Under the pieces are notes generated by a model. The model worked only from the letters and a program-made list of their open reading frames with translations, did no database searches and was not told where the DNA came from. Below are positions 43,579 through 54,578 of a DNA stretch of 64,000 nt, piece after piece. The translations under genes and the position numbers were made by a program. Within the stretch, counting starts at the first letter, position 1, and every line of letters starts with the position of its first letter. This stretch comes from Balamuthia mandrillaris (Eukaryota; Discosea; Longamoebia; Balamuthiidae): positions 1-64,000 of the forward strand of contig JAVKOQ010000048.1 in NCBI GenBank assembly GCA_031835245.1. The letters are read 5' to 3'.

Positions 43579-44518
43579 ATGAAAAGAGGAGAAGAATCGG
43601 AAACCGCCCGGCTGATCGCCAAGGATTACGTTGGCGATGAGGAGGAAGAGGAAGAACAAGAGCTGCGGGAGGAAGATCTGATCCCTTCTTCTGTGGCCGT
43701 CCAGGAGGTAGAGGAGGTACTACCTCCGAAGCGGACACCGCTGCCCCTAACGAAGCTGTTTGTTATCATGACGGTGCGCTTCTGCGAAGCCGTATCCACG
43801 ATGCAAATATTTCCCTACGTCGCCTTCATGGTCAAAGACTTTTTTAACTATGGCGACGATCAAAACAACCTCATCGGCTACAAGTACCCTTTTCCTCTTT
43901 CTTGCGTCTTCTCAACTCTCTCTTCTCTCTCTTTCTCTGCTTCTGTTCTTGCTCTCCTCTTCCTCCTCCTCTCTCTCTCTCTCTCCTCTCTCTCCCTCTC
44001 TCTTTTATTCGTACTCGTCAAGGGCAGGTTACTTGGCGTCCTGTTTCACTCTGGGCCAGTTTTTGTCGGGGTACGTCTTCTGCTGGTACCGCTGTTCACC
44101 CTTTTCAGTGGCTCACTTTCTTCCTTTCTATAGTTCTTTCTTTCTATAGTTTTTTGTGGGGTTGGCTGGCCGACAAATGGGGACGAAGGCCTGTGCTTCT
44201 CCTCGGGACGGCTGGTACTTTGGCCGCCATTCTGCTCTTTGGCACCAGTACCAATTTCTACTGGGCGCTCTCCATGAGAACACTTCATGGTATTCTTAAT
44301 GGGTTCGATCACCAAACCTCATTGGTTCTTGTTCTCCTCCTGCTTCTTCTTATTTCGCTTCCTTGGATTACAGGAATATAGGCGTTACCAAAACGTACTT
44401 GGCAGAGATAACGGATTCTAGCAATCGTGCCACTGCCTTCTCTGTGATTGGGCTAACAGCTGGTCTGGCTCGAGTAGGTTGGTTGCTCTATTTTCTCAGT
44501 TTTGCTAGATATGGTTCT

Positions 44519-44574
<56 letters not shown>

Positions 44575-46000
44575 GTGGGACCGATAATAGGTGGCTATCT
44601 GGCCCAACCAGCCAAGAAGTATCCTTCATTGTTTCCGAAAGATAGCTTCTTCGACCACTATCCCTACTTGATGCCTTGCCTCGTTGGTGCAAGCGTAACT
44701 CTTGTTGGATTGATAGCTGGATACTTCTTCTTGACTGAAACCCTTCAAAAGTCTCCGAAGAAAGAAGCAGACATAGAGATGAAGCCTATAAGAAAGCAAT
44801 ACAGAGTAAGAGGAAGAAGATAATAATGACGTTGAACAACAGGAGCAAAACTTGGAGGACGATGAAGCAGAACACTTGTCACTGGTTGGAAAGCGGAGTA
44901 AAGGCAATGCTTCACTAGAGGATGACAACCACTCAACGCAGGCAACTTCCTTAGTTGCCACTTTGTCACATCGCAAGGTTGCCATCCCTTGTTTGATGTA
45001 TTTCTTTGCAGCTCTTATTTTTATAAGCTTTGCCGGTACGCGCTTTTTTTACTCTTTTGCGTAGTTCTTCTCTTGTCTTGGTCTTGTCGTTCTTGTTCTT
45101 CTTCCTCTTCCTCTTTCATTACAGTTTTACAGTATCCTGCAACATCATTTCTTTTCTTTCTTCATTCAATCAGAACTGTTTTCCATCTGGAGCGTACAAC
45201 AAGTCGAAGACGGTGGTCTGGCCTTCACTTCGCAGAACATCGGCACCACGGCGTCCATCTCCGGACTAATGATGGCCTTCTTCCAACTGGTCCGCTACCC
45301 TCGCCTGGCCAATCGTTTTGGACCGCTCTTCATGTTTCGCGCTTCGATGATTTGCGTCATTCCCATCGTTCTCTTCTTTCCCAATCTCAACCTGTTAGCC
45401 AGACATATCCCTGATGCTCGCTGGTTGCTATGGATGGTGCTCGTTTCTTCGGTGAGCGTGCGGTACATGTCAAGCGTTAGCTGCTTCATCTCTATTTCAA
45501 TCATGATTTCAAACTCTGCTCCAAATGCTAAACTCGGTTTATTCTCTCTCTCTCTCTCTCTCTCTCCCTCTCCTTCCTCTCTCCTCTCTCTCTCTCTCTC
45601 TCCTCCTCTCTCTCTCTCCTCCTCCTCCTCTCATCCACATATTTTCACATTTAACACCAACATACAGGGGCTGTGAATGGATTGGGTCAATCGCTGGCAT
45701 CATTGGGAAGGACAGTCGGTCCAACGGTGGCTGGCATCACGTTTTCTTGGTCTCTTAGCAATGGGATAGGTTTCCCCTTTGACTTTCGTTTCGCTTACTT
45801 TGTGTTGGCGTTCCTCTGTCTTTTTGGTGTTCTCATCAGGTTCGTCCGTCCCTTTTATTCGAAGAGATTAACACTTATTCTTTGTTATGTTTCCGGTTTA
45901 AAGTTTGGTTTTGCCATCAACCATAAATGTTTCTTTTGACGAAGCACAAAAAGAGGAAGTTGCAGAAGAGAAGAAGAGAAGGAAGAACGTACATTCTTGA
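43579..46000 (+). CDS. Major facilitator superfamily transporter (ZIFL/tetracycline-type)
   Basis: Nine exons (43579-43883, 44023-44070, 44150-44302, 44374-44477, 44576-44805, 44843-45035, 45174-45536, 45668-45839, 45904-46000) close to 554 residues. The acidic leader (EEEEEEQELREED) precedes twelve hydrophobic segments. The MFS signature loop after helix 2 is GWLADKWGRRPVLLLG; helix 4-5 text is MRTLHGILNGNIGVTKTYLAE, then GLARVVGPIIGGYLAQP, and NGLGQSLASLGRTVGP in the C-terminal half. These match the plant/fungal zinc-induced-facilitator-like and drug:H+ families. A charged central loop (about 290-330) joins the halves. The intron 44806-44842 is 37 nt. The last exon was chosen because LPSTINVSF and a Lys/Glu tail end in frame. 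Substrate unknown. Confidence 0.9.
44523..44570 (+). repeat. (CT)n tract in MFS intron
   Basis: About 24 CT units immediately before the acceptor CAAAG, serving as the polypyrimidine tract. Confidence 0.9.
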
Positions 46001-46106
46001 TGAACTTTGCCCAAAGTGCCAGGGAGATACAAGCAAGTTTAACAACATGCAAACTTGTATTTGTACTTATGATTTAAAAAAACAAGATAGAGAAACAACG
46101 TTTTCA

Positions 46107-47634
46107 TTACTGCTCTCCTTCTTCTGGTTGTTGTTCAGAGGAGGAAGGAGAAGGCTTGAGGAGGATTTCTCTTTCATAGAGCTCATCTTTGGACTTGCGG
46201 TTGACGAGGTTCTTTTCCAATTCTTGTGACTTGTGCTCTTTCTCCAAAGCTACGCTGGCGGCTACGATGGAAGGAGAGACGTCAGTATCTTTGATAACAT
46301 TCTTCTGCACCAGCTCGTCTTTTTCTGGTCTGTTTTCGATCTTCTTCTTCAAGCTCAGAGAAACCTGTTCTTTTTCTGTTCCAAGAATAGGAGTCAGAAA
46401 AGAAAGGAAGAGAAGGAAAAGCAAAGACAGAGCAAGAACAAACCTAAAGCAACTTTGGCTTGAAGGATGGAAGAGGAGACGTCAGAAGCAGGCATCACAT
46501 TTCTTTGGATGAGCTCCTCCTTCTCCGGTCTGCTCTCCAAGTGCATTTCCAACTGTTGAGCCAACTGCTCTTTTTTCAACGACTCTTGAGCCGCTTGCAA
46601 ACTTGGTGCGATATTTGTGCCTGAGAAAGTAAACCAATCAAGTAAGTATGTATAGAGGAAAGAAGGAAAGACATCAAAAGAGAAACGAGGAAGAGGAAAA
46701 GAAAAAGAAAAAGAGAACGAAAAAAGAGAGAGACAGTCTTTCTCTATTTATTTACCAGATTTAATAACGTTGTGCTCAATCAGTTCATCAATAGTGGGAC
46801 GTCTTTCGATCTTTCTTTCGAGTTCTTGTGAGAGCTGCTCCTTCTCGAGGGCTGCTTTGGCGGCTTGCAAGTTGGGCGCAACGCTGTCGTCCTTCATAAT
46901 GTTCTTTTGCACTAACGAATCTTTCTCCGCTCTGTGCGCCAATTTCTTTGCCAAAGCTGTACGCAATGAAAGTCATTAAACGAGTTGGAAAGACAACAAA
47001 AAAATAAATGAATAGAAAAGAAAAGAAAAAGAAAAAATTATAACAAAAAACGAAAGAAAGAAGGAGAAAACTAGAGCATAATAACTTACAGTCTTTAACG
47101 CTGCTTCCTTGATCGTTTGATTCCTGGTCATCAGCGTCTTCTTCCTCCTCCTCTGCCTCTGCCTCCGCCTCCTCCTCCTCATCGTCATCATCGTCATCGC
47201 TGTCACCATCAGCTTCTGCCTCATCATCATCAGAAGAAGAAGAGGAATAACGAGCTCCACGACGACGATACTTCTTCTCATCATCAGAGTCCGAAAGCTC
47301 CACTTTTTCGTCCTCCTCGCCATCCTCTTCGGGAGTAAAGGGAGTGCCTGGCTCAGGGAAGTAGGCTGGCATCAGGAACTCGTAGCAACGCTTCTCCTTT
47401 TCCAAAAACACGCAGAAGATGATGCGATCAAACTTGGTCCTGTTGTCGCCTTCTTGCAACCATTTTCGCACCGTCTATTCGTTTGTTTAGTTTCGTCAAT
47501 ATCAGAATTAAAAGTCAAGAGAAAAGAGAGCAAAGGAAAAGAAGGAAGACCTTAAGAGCAATGCGAGAAGCAGCGTAAAGAGGATAACCATAAATGCCTG
47601 TTGAAATGCCACAAAACGCCTTTATTTCATCCAC

Positions 47635-47673
<39 letters not shown>

Positions 47674-49000
47674 GAGAGAGAGAGAGAGAGAGAGAGAGAT
47701 GTTAACATAAAAGCGAACACAACAAAAAAAGAAGAGAGAAAGGCCTACAATGCTCCTGAGGTTGTTTTCAACAGCAACGTCAAGACACCTTCTGTAACAA
47801 GAACGCAACTTGGTGGGGTACTCGCCGACCGGCCCAACCGTGTGCAATATAAACTTGGCGGGCAACCTGTATCCTCTCGAGATCTTACAGTCGCCGGTCT
47901 TGCAGCCTTTATGTTCGTAGCAGTTGTTGATCAGACAGTGATAAAGAATAGAAGAAGACAGAATGAAGAAAGACAAAAAGGAACAATGAAAGGAAGAAAC
48001 GACAAGAAAGAAAACGAACAAACGAACGACAAGAGAAGAAAGAGGAAGACGAAGAAAACAAACCATTCAATTGAAGACACTCCTCATAGAGATCATCTCC
48101 AGCAGCCCTATGAATAGCCCCATCGATGCCTCCTCCTCCCAGCAAGGACCTGTTGGCCGCGTTGACCACTCCATCAATCTCCAGCGTGGTGATGTCGCCC
48201 CTCCACAGGGAGACTATGCGGTTGAGCTCCGCGTCGCCCTCAAACAGGGCCTGGTCCGCCGGGTGCTTCTTCTCCTCCTCCTCGGCCTCCTCGTCCGAGT
48301 CTTTTCTTCTCCACCTTCCTCCTCCACCGCCCCATCCTCCAAACCCGCCCCAACCTCCTCCTCCTCCTCCTCCCCATCCTCCTCGATTGAAAGCTTGATT
48401 CCTTCCACCTTTGTTGGCAATGTTTTCGTCCCCGTCAGAGCTGTCGGAAGAATCGGATGAGGAGGAATCCAGGGAGAGGTCCTCCACGGGAGGAGGGAGC
48501 TCCTCGCCGCGCTCCTTGGCCTCCTGCTCCAGCCTCTGGCGCTCCTCCAGGAGGGCCGCTTTCCTCTGCCGTCTCTCCTCCCGGGCCTTGGCACGAAGCT
48601 CCGCCTTTTCCCTCTGACGCTGCTCCTTGGCGAGCCTCTCCTGCTCCTCCTTCTCCCTCTTGAGGCGCTCCTTCTCCTCCTTCTCCCGGCGCTCCCGCTC
48701 TTTCCTCTCCTTGAGGGCCCCCTGCTGCTCCTCCCAGGTGGTGAGGTCCTCCAGGCCGGCAAAGCGGTCGCGGCAGCGGTAGCGCTTGCGGCGCTCCTCC
48801 AGGGAGAGGGCCTCCTCCCTGCGCCACATCTCCTCCCTCGTGAATTGCGGCTCCCTTCTCCTCCAGCTCCATCCGCCGCCGCCGCCACCTCCTTTACCGC
48901 CGCCGCCGCCACCGCTCACCCCCCAGCCACCACCAAAGCCGCCGCCACCACCACCACCGCTCACCCCCCAACCACCACCAAAGCCGCCACCGCCGAACAT
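46107..49000 (-). CDS. Macro domain (MacroD-type) fused to five RPEL repeats
   Basis: Seven exons (49000-48064, 47906-47749, 47619-47551, 47474-47090, 46956-46756, 46620-46444, 46375-46107) close exactly to 731 residues. The N-terminus is Gly-rich ([10 protein letters not shown] repeats), then an Arg/Glu coiled coil and a second Gly/Trp patch. The macro domain (about 270-410) shows [55 protein letters not shown] and ISTGIYGYP, all MacroD1/2 ADP-ribose-binding and hydrolase loops. An Asp/Glu tract follows, then five RPEL-type repeats about 40 residues apart: [79 protein letters not shown] motifs bind G-actin in MRTF and Phactr proteins. I know of no such fusion. Divergent from the NRDE2-like gene. 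Confidence 0.93.
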
Positions 49001-49467
49001 TTATGGAATATGTTGAGTTCTTCTTTCTTTTGTGTGCTCTTCTTCGGCTAAAGAGAGAAGAAGCAGAAGAGGGAGAAGCCGGAAGGGAAGCAGAAGAAGA
49101 AGAAGAAGAAATGGAAGAACTGAAAAGAATTTTTTTTGTCTGAGCTTATATGCTTTCACGGAAGTAATTTAGCGAGATAAACAAGGGAGGGAAAGCGTTG
49201 TCCTTGGCAGAACGGAGCATAAAGGAGTGAAACAATGTGGACAGTTTTCCTCGCAGACCAGAACGGGGACGCGGAATAAGGACCCACGTATGACGTCACC
49301 GAGGGAGGACCAGCAGTTGTGCAGCTTATGACCACCTTTTTATCATTCCAAACATTCTTCACATACCGAAAAAGAATGAAATTTTGCACGAGGAGCCTTT
49401 GCATCAGACTTGGAAAAAAATTAAACGCCACAGAAGCTAGCTGCCAGCCGAGGGAAGCCCTGCAAGG
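49001..49467. promoter_or_regulatory. Divergent promoter of macro-RPEL and NRDE2-like genes
   Basis: About 467 bp with a TGACGTCA palindrome at 49291-49298 near the centre. Short frames within it lack features. Confidence 0.45.
49291..49298. promoter_or_regulatory. TGACGTCA palindrome (CRE/ATF-like site)
   Basis: Second perfect TGACGTCA core in the window, here in a shared divergent promoter, 177 bp from the NRDE2-like start and 291 bp from the macro-RPEL start. Confidence 0.35.
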
Positions 49468-52400
49468 ATGGATGCCTCAAGGAGTACTCGTCGTCCGTTG
49501 TTCCCGAATGCCACTCATCCCGACTCTGAAGAAGAGGTGAGTGCTCTCTCTCTCTTCTTTCCATCACTAAATTTTAACTTGATGTGGCCGTATCAGCAAA
49601 TACGGCCGCTGTTTCCTATTGCGAAAGATTCCTCCTCCTCCTCCTCCTACTCCTCCTCTTCTTCTTCTTCAGGCGCTGTAAACAGTTTTACTCCACTATT
49701 TCCCATCTTTCCTTCCACTTCTTTTTCTTCTTCTTCTGCCTCTTCAACCTTTTCTGCTGCTTCATCGCTGGCCCTCGTTTCAGGCTCCTCCTCCTACGTC
49801 GCTCCTGGTGGAGAGCAAGAGTCCCATGACTCTTCCCCCTCCGATGAGGAAAGGAAAGGAAGGCAGCTTGTGGCGGTGAAGCCCTCTTCCGAGAAGAGAC
49901 CCAGAGCTGCTGACTTTTTTCGCTCGGTTGTGTCGCTGCTCAGCAGCAGTGACAGCGAAGAGAGGGAAGAAGAGGAAGAGGAGGAAGAGCAGCGCAGAAA
50001 GCACAAACGAAAGACACGAACGAAAGAAGAGGAAGAGGAGAAGAGACAGAAGAAGAGAAAGAGAGACGACAAGAAAGGGACGACACGAAGAAAGAAGGAC
50101 AAAGAAAGAAAGAGAAAGAAGAAGCACAAGAAGGAGAGGGAACGGGCGAAGGAAAAGAGGAAGAGCAGAAAGAAGGTTGGAAAAGAAGAAGAAGGCAAGA
50201 GGGAGCTTACCGCTGCAGAGAGGGAGAAGGAATTGCGTTTGGAAAGACAGCTCGCTAAAGAGGATATCCGCAGAGCCTCCATGCGATGGCTTGATCCGTC
50301 TAAGTACCTTTTTTGTTTCTCTCTCTCTTTCTCTCTCGTTCTTCGTTCTCTCCTTGTTTTTTTTTGTTCTCTATTTTGTCTATTCTCTTTTAACAGTCGT
50401 TTGTTTGGTGTGAAAACAAATAGAGAATATGACAACGTGGAAGAACTCTTTGAGTACAACTTCAAAGGAGACCGAAACAACCTTGTCTTTGGCTACTTAT
50501 ATACACAGGACATTCCTCGCTACCATCGCAGACAACGGTTCTGCCTTGGGCTTCCCTCCAACGAACGACTCTCCGTGTCAAAGCATTTTGGCTATCTCAT
50601 CATCAACTTGGAAAATTCCACCACTCACAGCGCTCGATACTGCAATCCCAAGTTCGCAGTTGGGATGCCAACTTCCTCTTCTTATTCTTCTTCTGTTAAA
50701 GGAAAGAAAACAACAAAGAAGGACAAACAAGAAGGAGAAGCGGAGCAAGACCAACAAGCAGAAGAAAGCGAAAGGAATGGCTTTATTTCGTTGGCGGGAT
50801 ATTCGAGTGATGAGGAAGATGGTCAGTTTGAAAGTGATGCAGAGGAAGAGGAAGAAGAAACAGTGGATGAATATTTACGGAGAAGGACCAGAGAATATAA
50901 TGAGCAAACGCGAGAGCATCCTAAAGACATCAAACTGTGGTTGCAATATATTGCCTTTCAGGATGAGTATCAAGCTTTAAGCTCTCGAGGTTTGTTTCCT
51001 TTGCTGTTTATTCTTTTTCGTTCTTCTTTATGAAGTTTGTTGACTGTTCTCTTTGTTTCAAGGAGGAGCAAGTGCAAAGCTTGTGCTGGACAAGAAGCTG
51101 GCCATTTACGAGAAAGCGCTTGCAGCCAATTCAAATTCATTCGTTTTGCTTTCAGGTTACTTGCTAACTTCTGCCAAAGTCTTAGAGTACGTTTTTCTTC
51201 TTGTTCTTCTTCTTGTTCTTGTTCTTCTTCTTGTTCTTGTTCTTCTTCTTCTTCTTCTTCTTCTTCTTCTTCTTCTTCTTCTTCTTCTCACTTCTCGCTG
51301 TGTATTAAAAGTGGTGAGCGGACATTACGTCTTTGGGAACAAACTCTAAACGAGCATCCCGCAGACGTGAAACTATGGAAACTCTATATATCATTCCGTA
51401 TATCCAGTTTCTCCACATTCACCGTTTCAGAGATTCGCGAAACGTTCATTTCAGCAATTCAAACATTGAACGAACAACGTTTAGTCCTCATGATGTTACC
51501 AACGAGCGAGCAGAACTTAAAACAAGATGAAAGAAGAAGAACTGAGAGGAAGCGAGAAAAAGAGTTACGACGAATGGAACAAGCCATGCTGGAAGTCTTT
51601 GTGCAAGCTTGTTACTTCGAGAAACGAGCAGGATACTCCGAGAAAGCGATCGCCATGTTTCAAGCTTTGTTGGAGTTCAACTGTTTTGCTCCTGATGCGT
51701 CTTTATTGCTACCAGGAGCAAACGAAGCAATAACAGCTGCGACGGCAGAAGAAAGAAGAAAGAAGAAAGCCACACAAACAGCAAAGCAGATGAAAAGAAT
51801 GCACCAAGCAAAGTTAAAGTTCTTTGAAGCGTTTTGGGAGTCAGAGACGTCCCGTTTGGGAGAAAGCGATGCAAAAGGATGGCAAGCTTGGATAGAAGCG
51901 ACTATGCAAAGCTCAAAGACTGCAACAGAAACAACAACAAAAACGTCTATCAATGAAGCAAAGGAAGAAGAAAAGAGGAATGAAGAAGACGAAGCCGGAG
52001 GGAGCGCGTTTAGCAAATGGGCAAAAGAGGAAGATCGACTCGATTCTATATGTATTTTACCTCAAACGTCGAAGAACACACCAACACATCTTCTGACAGA
52101 TCCAGAAAGAGTTGTGCTCTTCGAAGATATCAAGCACTTCTTATTTAGCTTTGCTTTCTTGGAAGATGGCGAGCGGCTACTGTTGTTCCATTTTTTGCGA
52201 TTTATAGGGCTTTATCACGTTTCTCTCGACTTTGCCTCTACTTCCACGTCATTTCATACATCAACAAACAAAGAAAGCACGGAAAGAGAAGAAGATGACC
52301 AAGGAGAGGAAGACATTGCGTTTGCTTCGAGCGAGGCTAGACTAGACGTTACGGACCGTTTAGAAGACTTAAGTTCGCTATTTCAGATGTTGTCTGACCC

Positions 52401-53983
52401 TGTTGCGCATAGCTCAAAGAAGTCGACAAAGCCAATGAACGAAACAAACGAAGAACAAGAAGATATACTGAGGATGATACCCACTGATTTGGCCACGTGG
52501 ACCATTTTCGCTCACCAACGCTTTCGGCCTCTTATCAATGACGATGTCAAAGTATTTGTCAGGTATCTTGTTTTCTTTGTTTTTCCTTCTGTCATGATTT
52601 GCTTCACTTCCATATTGATGTTTTCCTTTCTATAGCAACGTACTATCACAAACAAGATCCGCCCTTTTTGCGGCCGATGACGACTTGGCGTTAGCTCACA
52701 TCCGTCTCATTGCCTCTCCCACCTACAATAACGCTTCTCAACAACAGCATTTAGAAGGTTTACGCAAAGGTTGTGCCATGGCAAAGTCTCTGCTCAGCGC
52801 TCAGCGCACTAATCTCGTTCTCTACCACGAGTACGCTCTTATGGAAAACGCGACTGGAAATGTTGCGCAAGCTCGCAAGGTTTATTCGATGGCCCTTACA
52901 ATGTTGAAAAGCTTATCAGAGGAGGCGCGTCGTCATACGTTCCTTTTGTTGCGCGGTTTTGCAGAGATGGAGTTTTATCGAATGGAAGGAGGAGAAGGAG
53001 AAGGAGACGAGGAGCAGAAGAGGGAACAACGACGGTTGGAGAACGAAAGACGAGCGTTGCATATTCTTTCTTCGTTAAACTCCGGAGAAACATTTGATGA
53101 TTTAAGCATCGTATCCTCCGCCCAGGGCTTGTTGAAGGAGGTTCCTCCCACAAAATTGTTGAAAGCCAGAAAGGTTTTTTTCCTCGCTCTGTTTTCTGTT
53201 TGTTGTCCTTTTTTCTGTTATCTTTCCCTACACTTTGTCTACTCCGATAAATGACATCTCTCTCTCTCTCTCTCATATTTCGAAAGGTTTTCAAGCAAGC
53301 GTTGCAAGCAGAGTTCGACAACCTACGTCCGAAGGATCATTTACTCGACGGGTCGATGCCACAGAGACTCAAACATATAGGTATTGCTTACGCCATCTTT
53401 GAGTACCTGGCCTCTGGCTTGGAGGATGCCTGCAACGTCTTTGAAACAGTACTGGATGGATTGGAACGAGGTCCCTCGTCGACTGCTCCTCCTTTGTTGA
53501 ATGTTAACACCGACTTGGAGTATTTCTGGATAGCGTATGCTTTTTGCCTTGTTTTATTTCTTTTCCCTCCTCAAACAAAACTGACTGACTCGGTTACAGT
53601 TACATAAGAATGATGTACAGACACGCTTCCTATCACAGCAATGTTCCGCCGGGAAGACTTCGCCAACTCGTCGAACAAAGAGCCCTCAAAACTTTTCCTT
53701 CTAGCCCAGTTCTACTCTCTCTCTTCATCAAAGGCGAGGCAAGAAGCAAGATAGAGAACCGCATTCGAAGACACTTTGACGCCGCTTTGGAAAGATACTC
53801 TCGTGAACCGTTGTTATGGTTGTTTGCGGTTCGTTCAGAAGTGATGCGACTCGGTTCTGCTCATCGCATCCGGTCATTGTTTGAACGGGCTGTATCTTCC
53901 GTTGAGTTTGAAAGGTTTGTTTTGTTTATTTTGCTGCTCTCTCTCTCTCACGCTTACCTTTGTCTTTCTCTCGCTCACGCTTA

Positions 53984-54018
<35 letters not shown>

Positions 54019-54344
54019 CCGCTATCAATACATATAGCTGCGCGGATTGTGCCTTGCTTTGGCGGTATTATATCCAGTTTGAGCTTCGCGAAGGCGAGAA
54101 GGAAGCCGCACAACGGGTCTACTTTCGGGCAATCCATCAAACGCCGTTCTCTAAAGCTCTTTGGTTGGATGCTCTACGCAACGACCTAGCTTTTCCTTCG
54201 GCTACTTCTTCCTCTTCTTCATTTGCACAAACTGCGATGGCTGCTGCCGAAGAAGAACAGACTAAGTTGGTGGAGCTCATCTTAGAAAAAGAGATTCGGC
54301 TTCGCAATGATGCCCTTCCTTTATCTACCAGTGCCAATGACTAA
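49468..54344 (+). CDS. NRDE2: NRDE2-like HAT-repeat protein
   Basis: Nine exons (49468-49536, 49597-50303, 50397-50989, 51063-51186, 51312-52562, 52636-53173, 53287-53534, 53600-53914, 54038-54344) close to 1,383 residues. NRDE2 proteins act with the helicase MTR4 and exosome in nuclear RNA control and, in worms and fission yeast, in small-RNA silencing. The Ser-rich start has PLFP twice (RRPLFPN and IRPLFPI), then a Lys/Arg/Glu block. The diagnostic region reads GDRNNLVFGYLYTQDIPRYH and CLGLPSNERLSV; HAT repeats follow (TREHPKDIKLWLQYIAFQDE, LDKKLAIYEKALAAN, RTLRLWEQTLNEHP, SCADCALLWRYYIQFELREG). The first intron is 60 nt, a multiple of three and stop-free. Length is similar to human NRDE2. 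Confidence 0.9.
51197..51289 (+). repeat. (TTC)n/(TTGTTC)n repeat in NRDE2-like intron
   Basis: Mixed TTGTTC and TTC units fill the intron 51187-51311, similar to the RasGEF intron repeat. Confidence 0.88.
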
Positions 54345-54578
54345 TTACACATCTATCCTCCTCCTCCACTGGAAGAAAACAAAGTTTACCGCTTCAGCGC
54401 TTCTTTACCGCTGCACCACTTCCTTTGTTTTTTCGTCTTCTTTCCTCTTCCTCTCGTTCCATTGCTTCTTCAGCCAACCGACCACAACCCGCTTCGTTAA
54501 CGAAACTAGGATCTATCCAATGCCCTATAAAGGTAAGCTTAACGCCTTTTCGTTCACCAGCAGAAGAAAGCAACAAAG

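Noticed and set aside
48214-48912. Minus frames of 145 and 232 codons (Arg/Gly/Ser-rich) in alternative phases
   Set aside because: Out-of-phase readings of the macro-RPEL first exon; the accepted frame alone leads into the macro domain.
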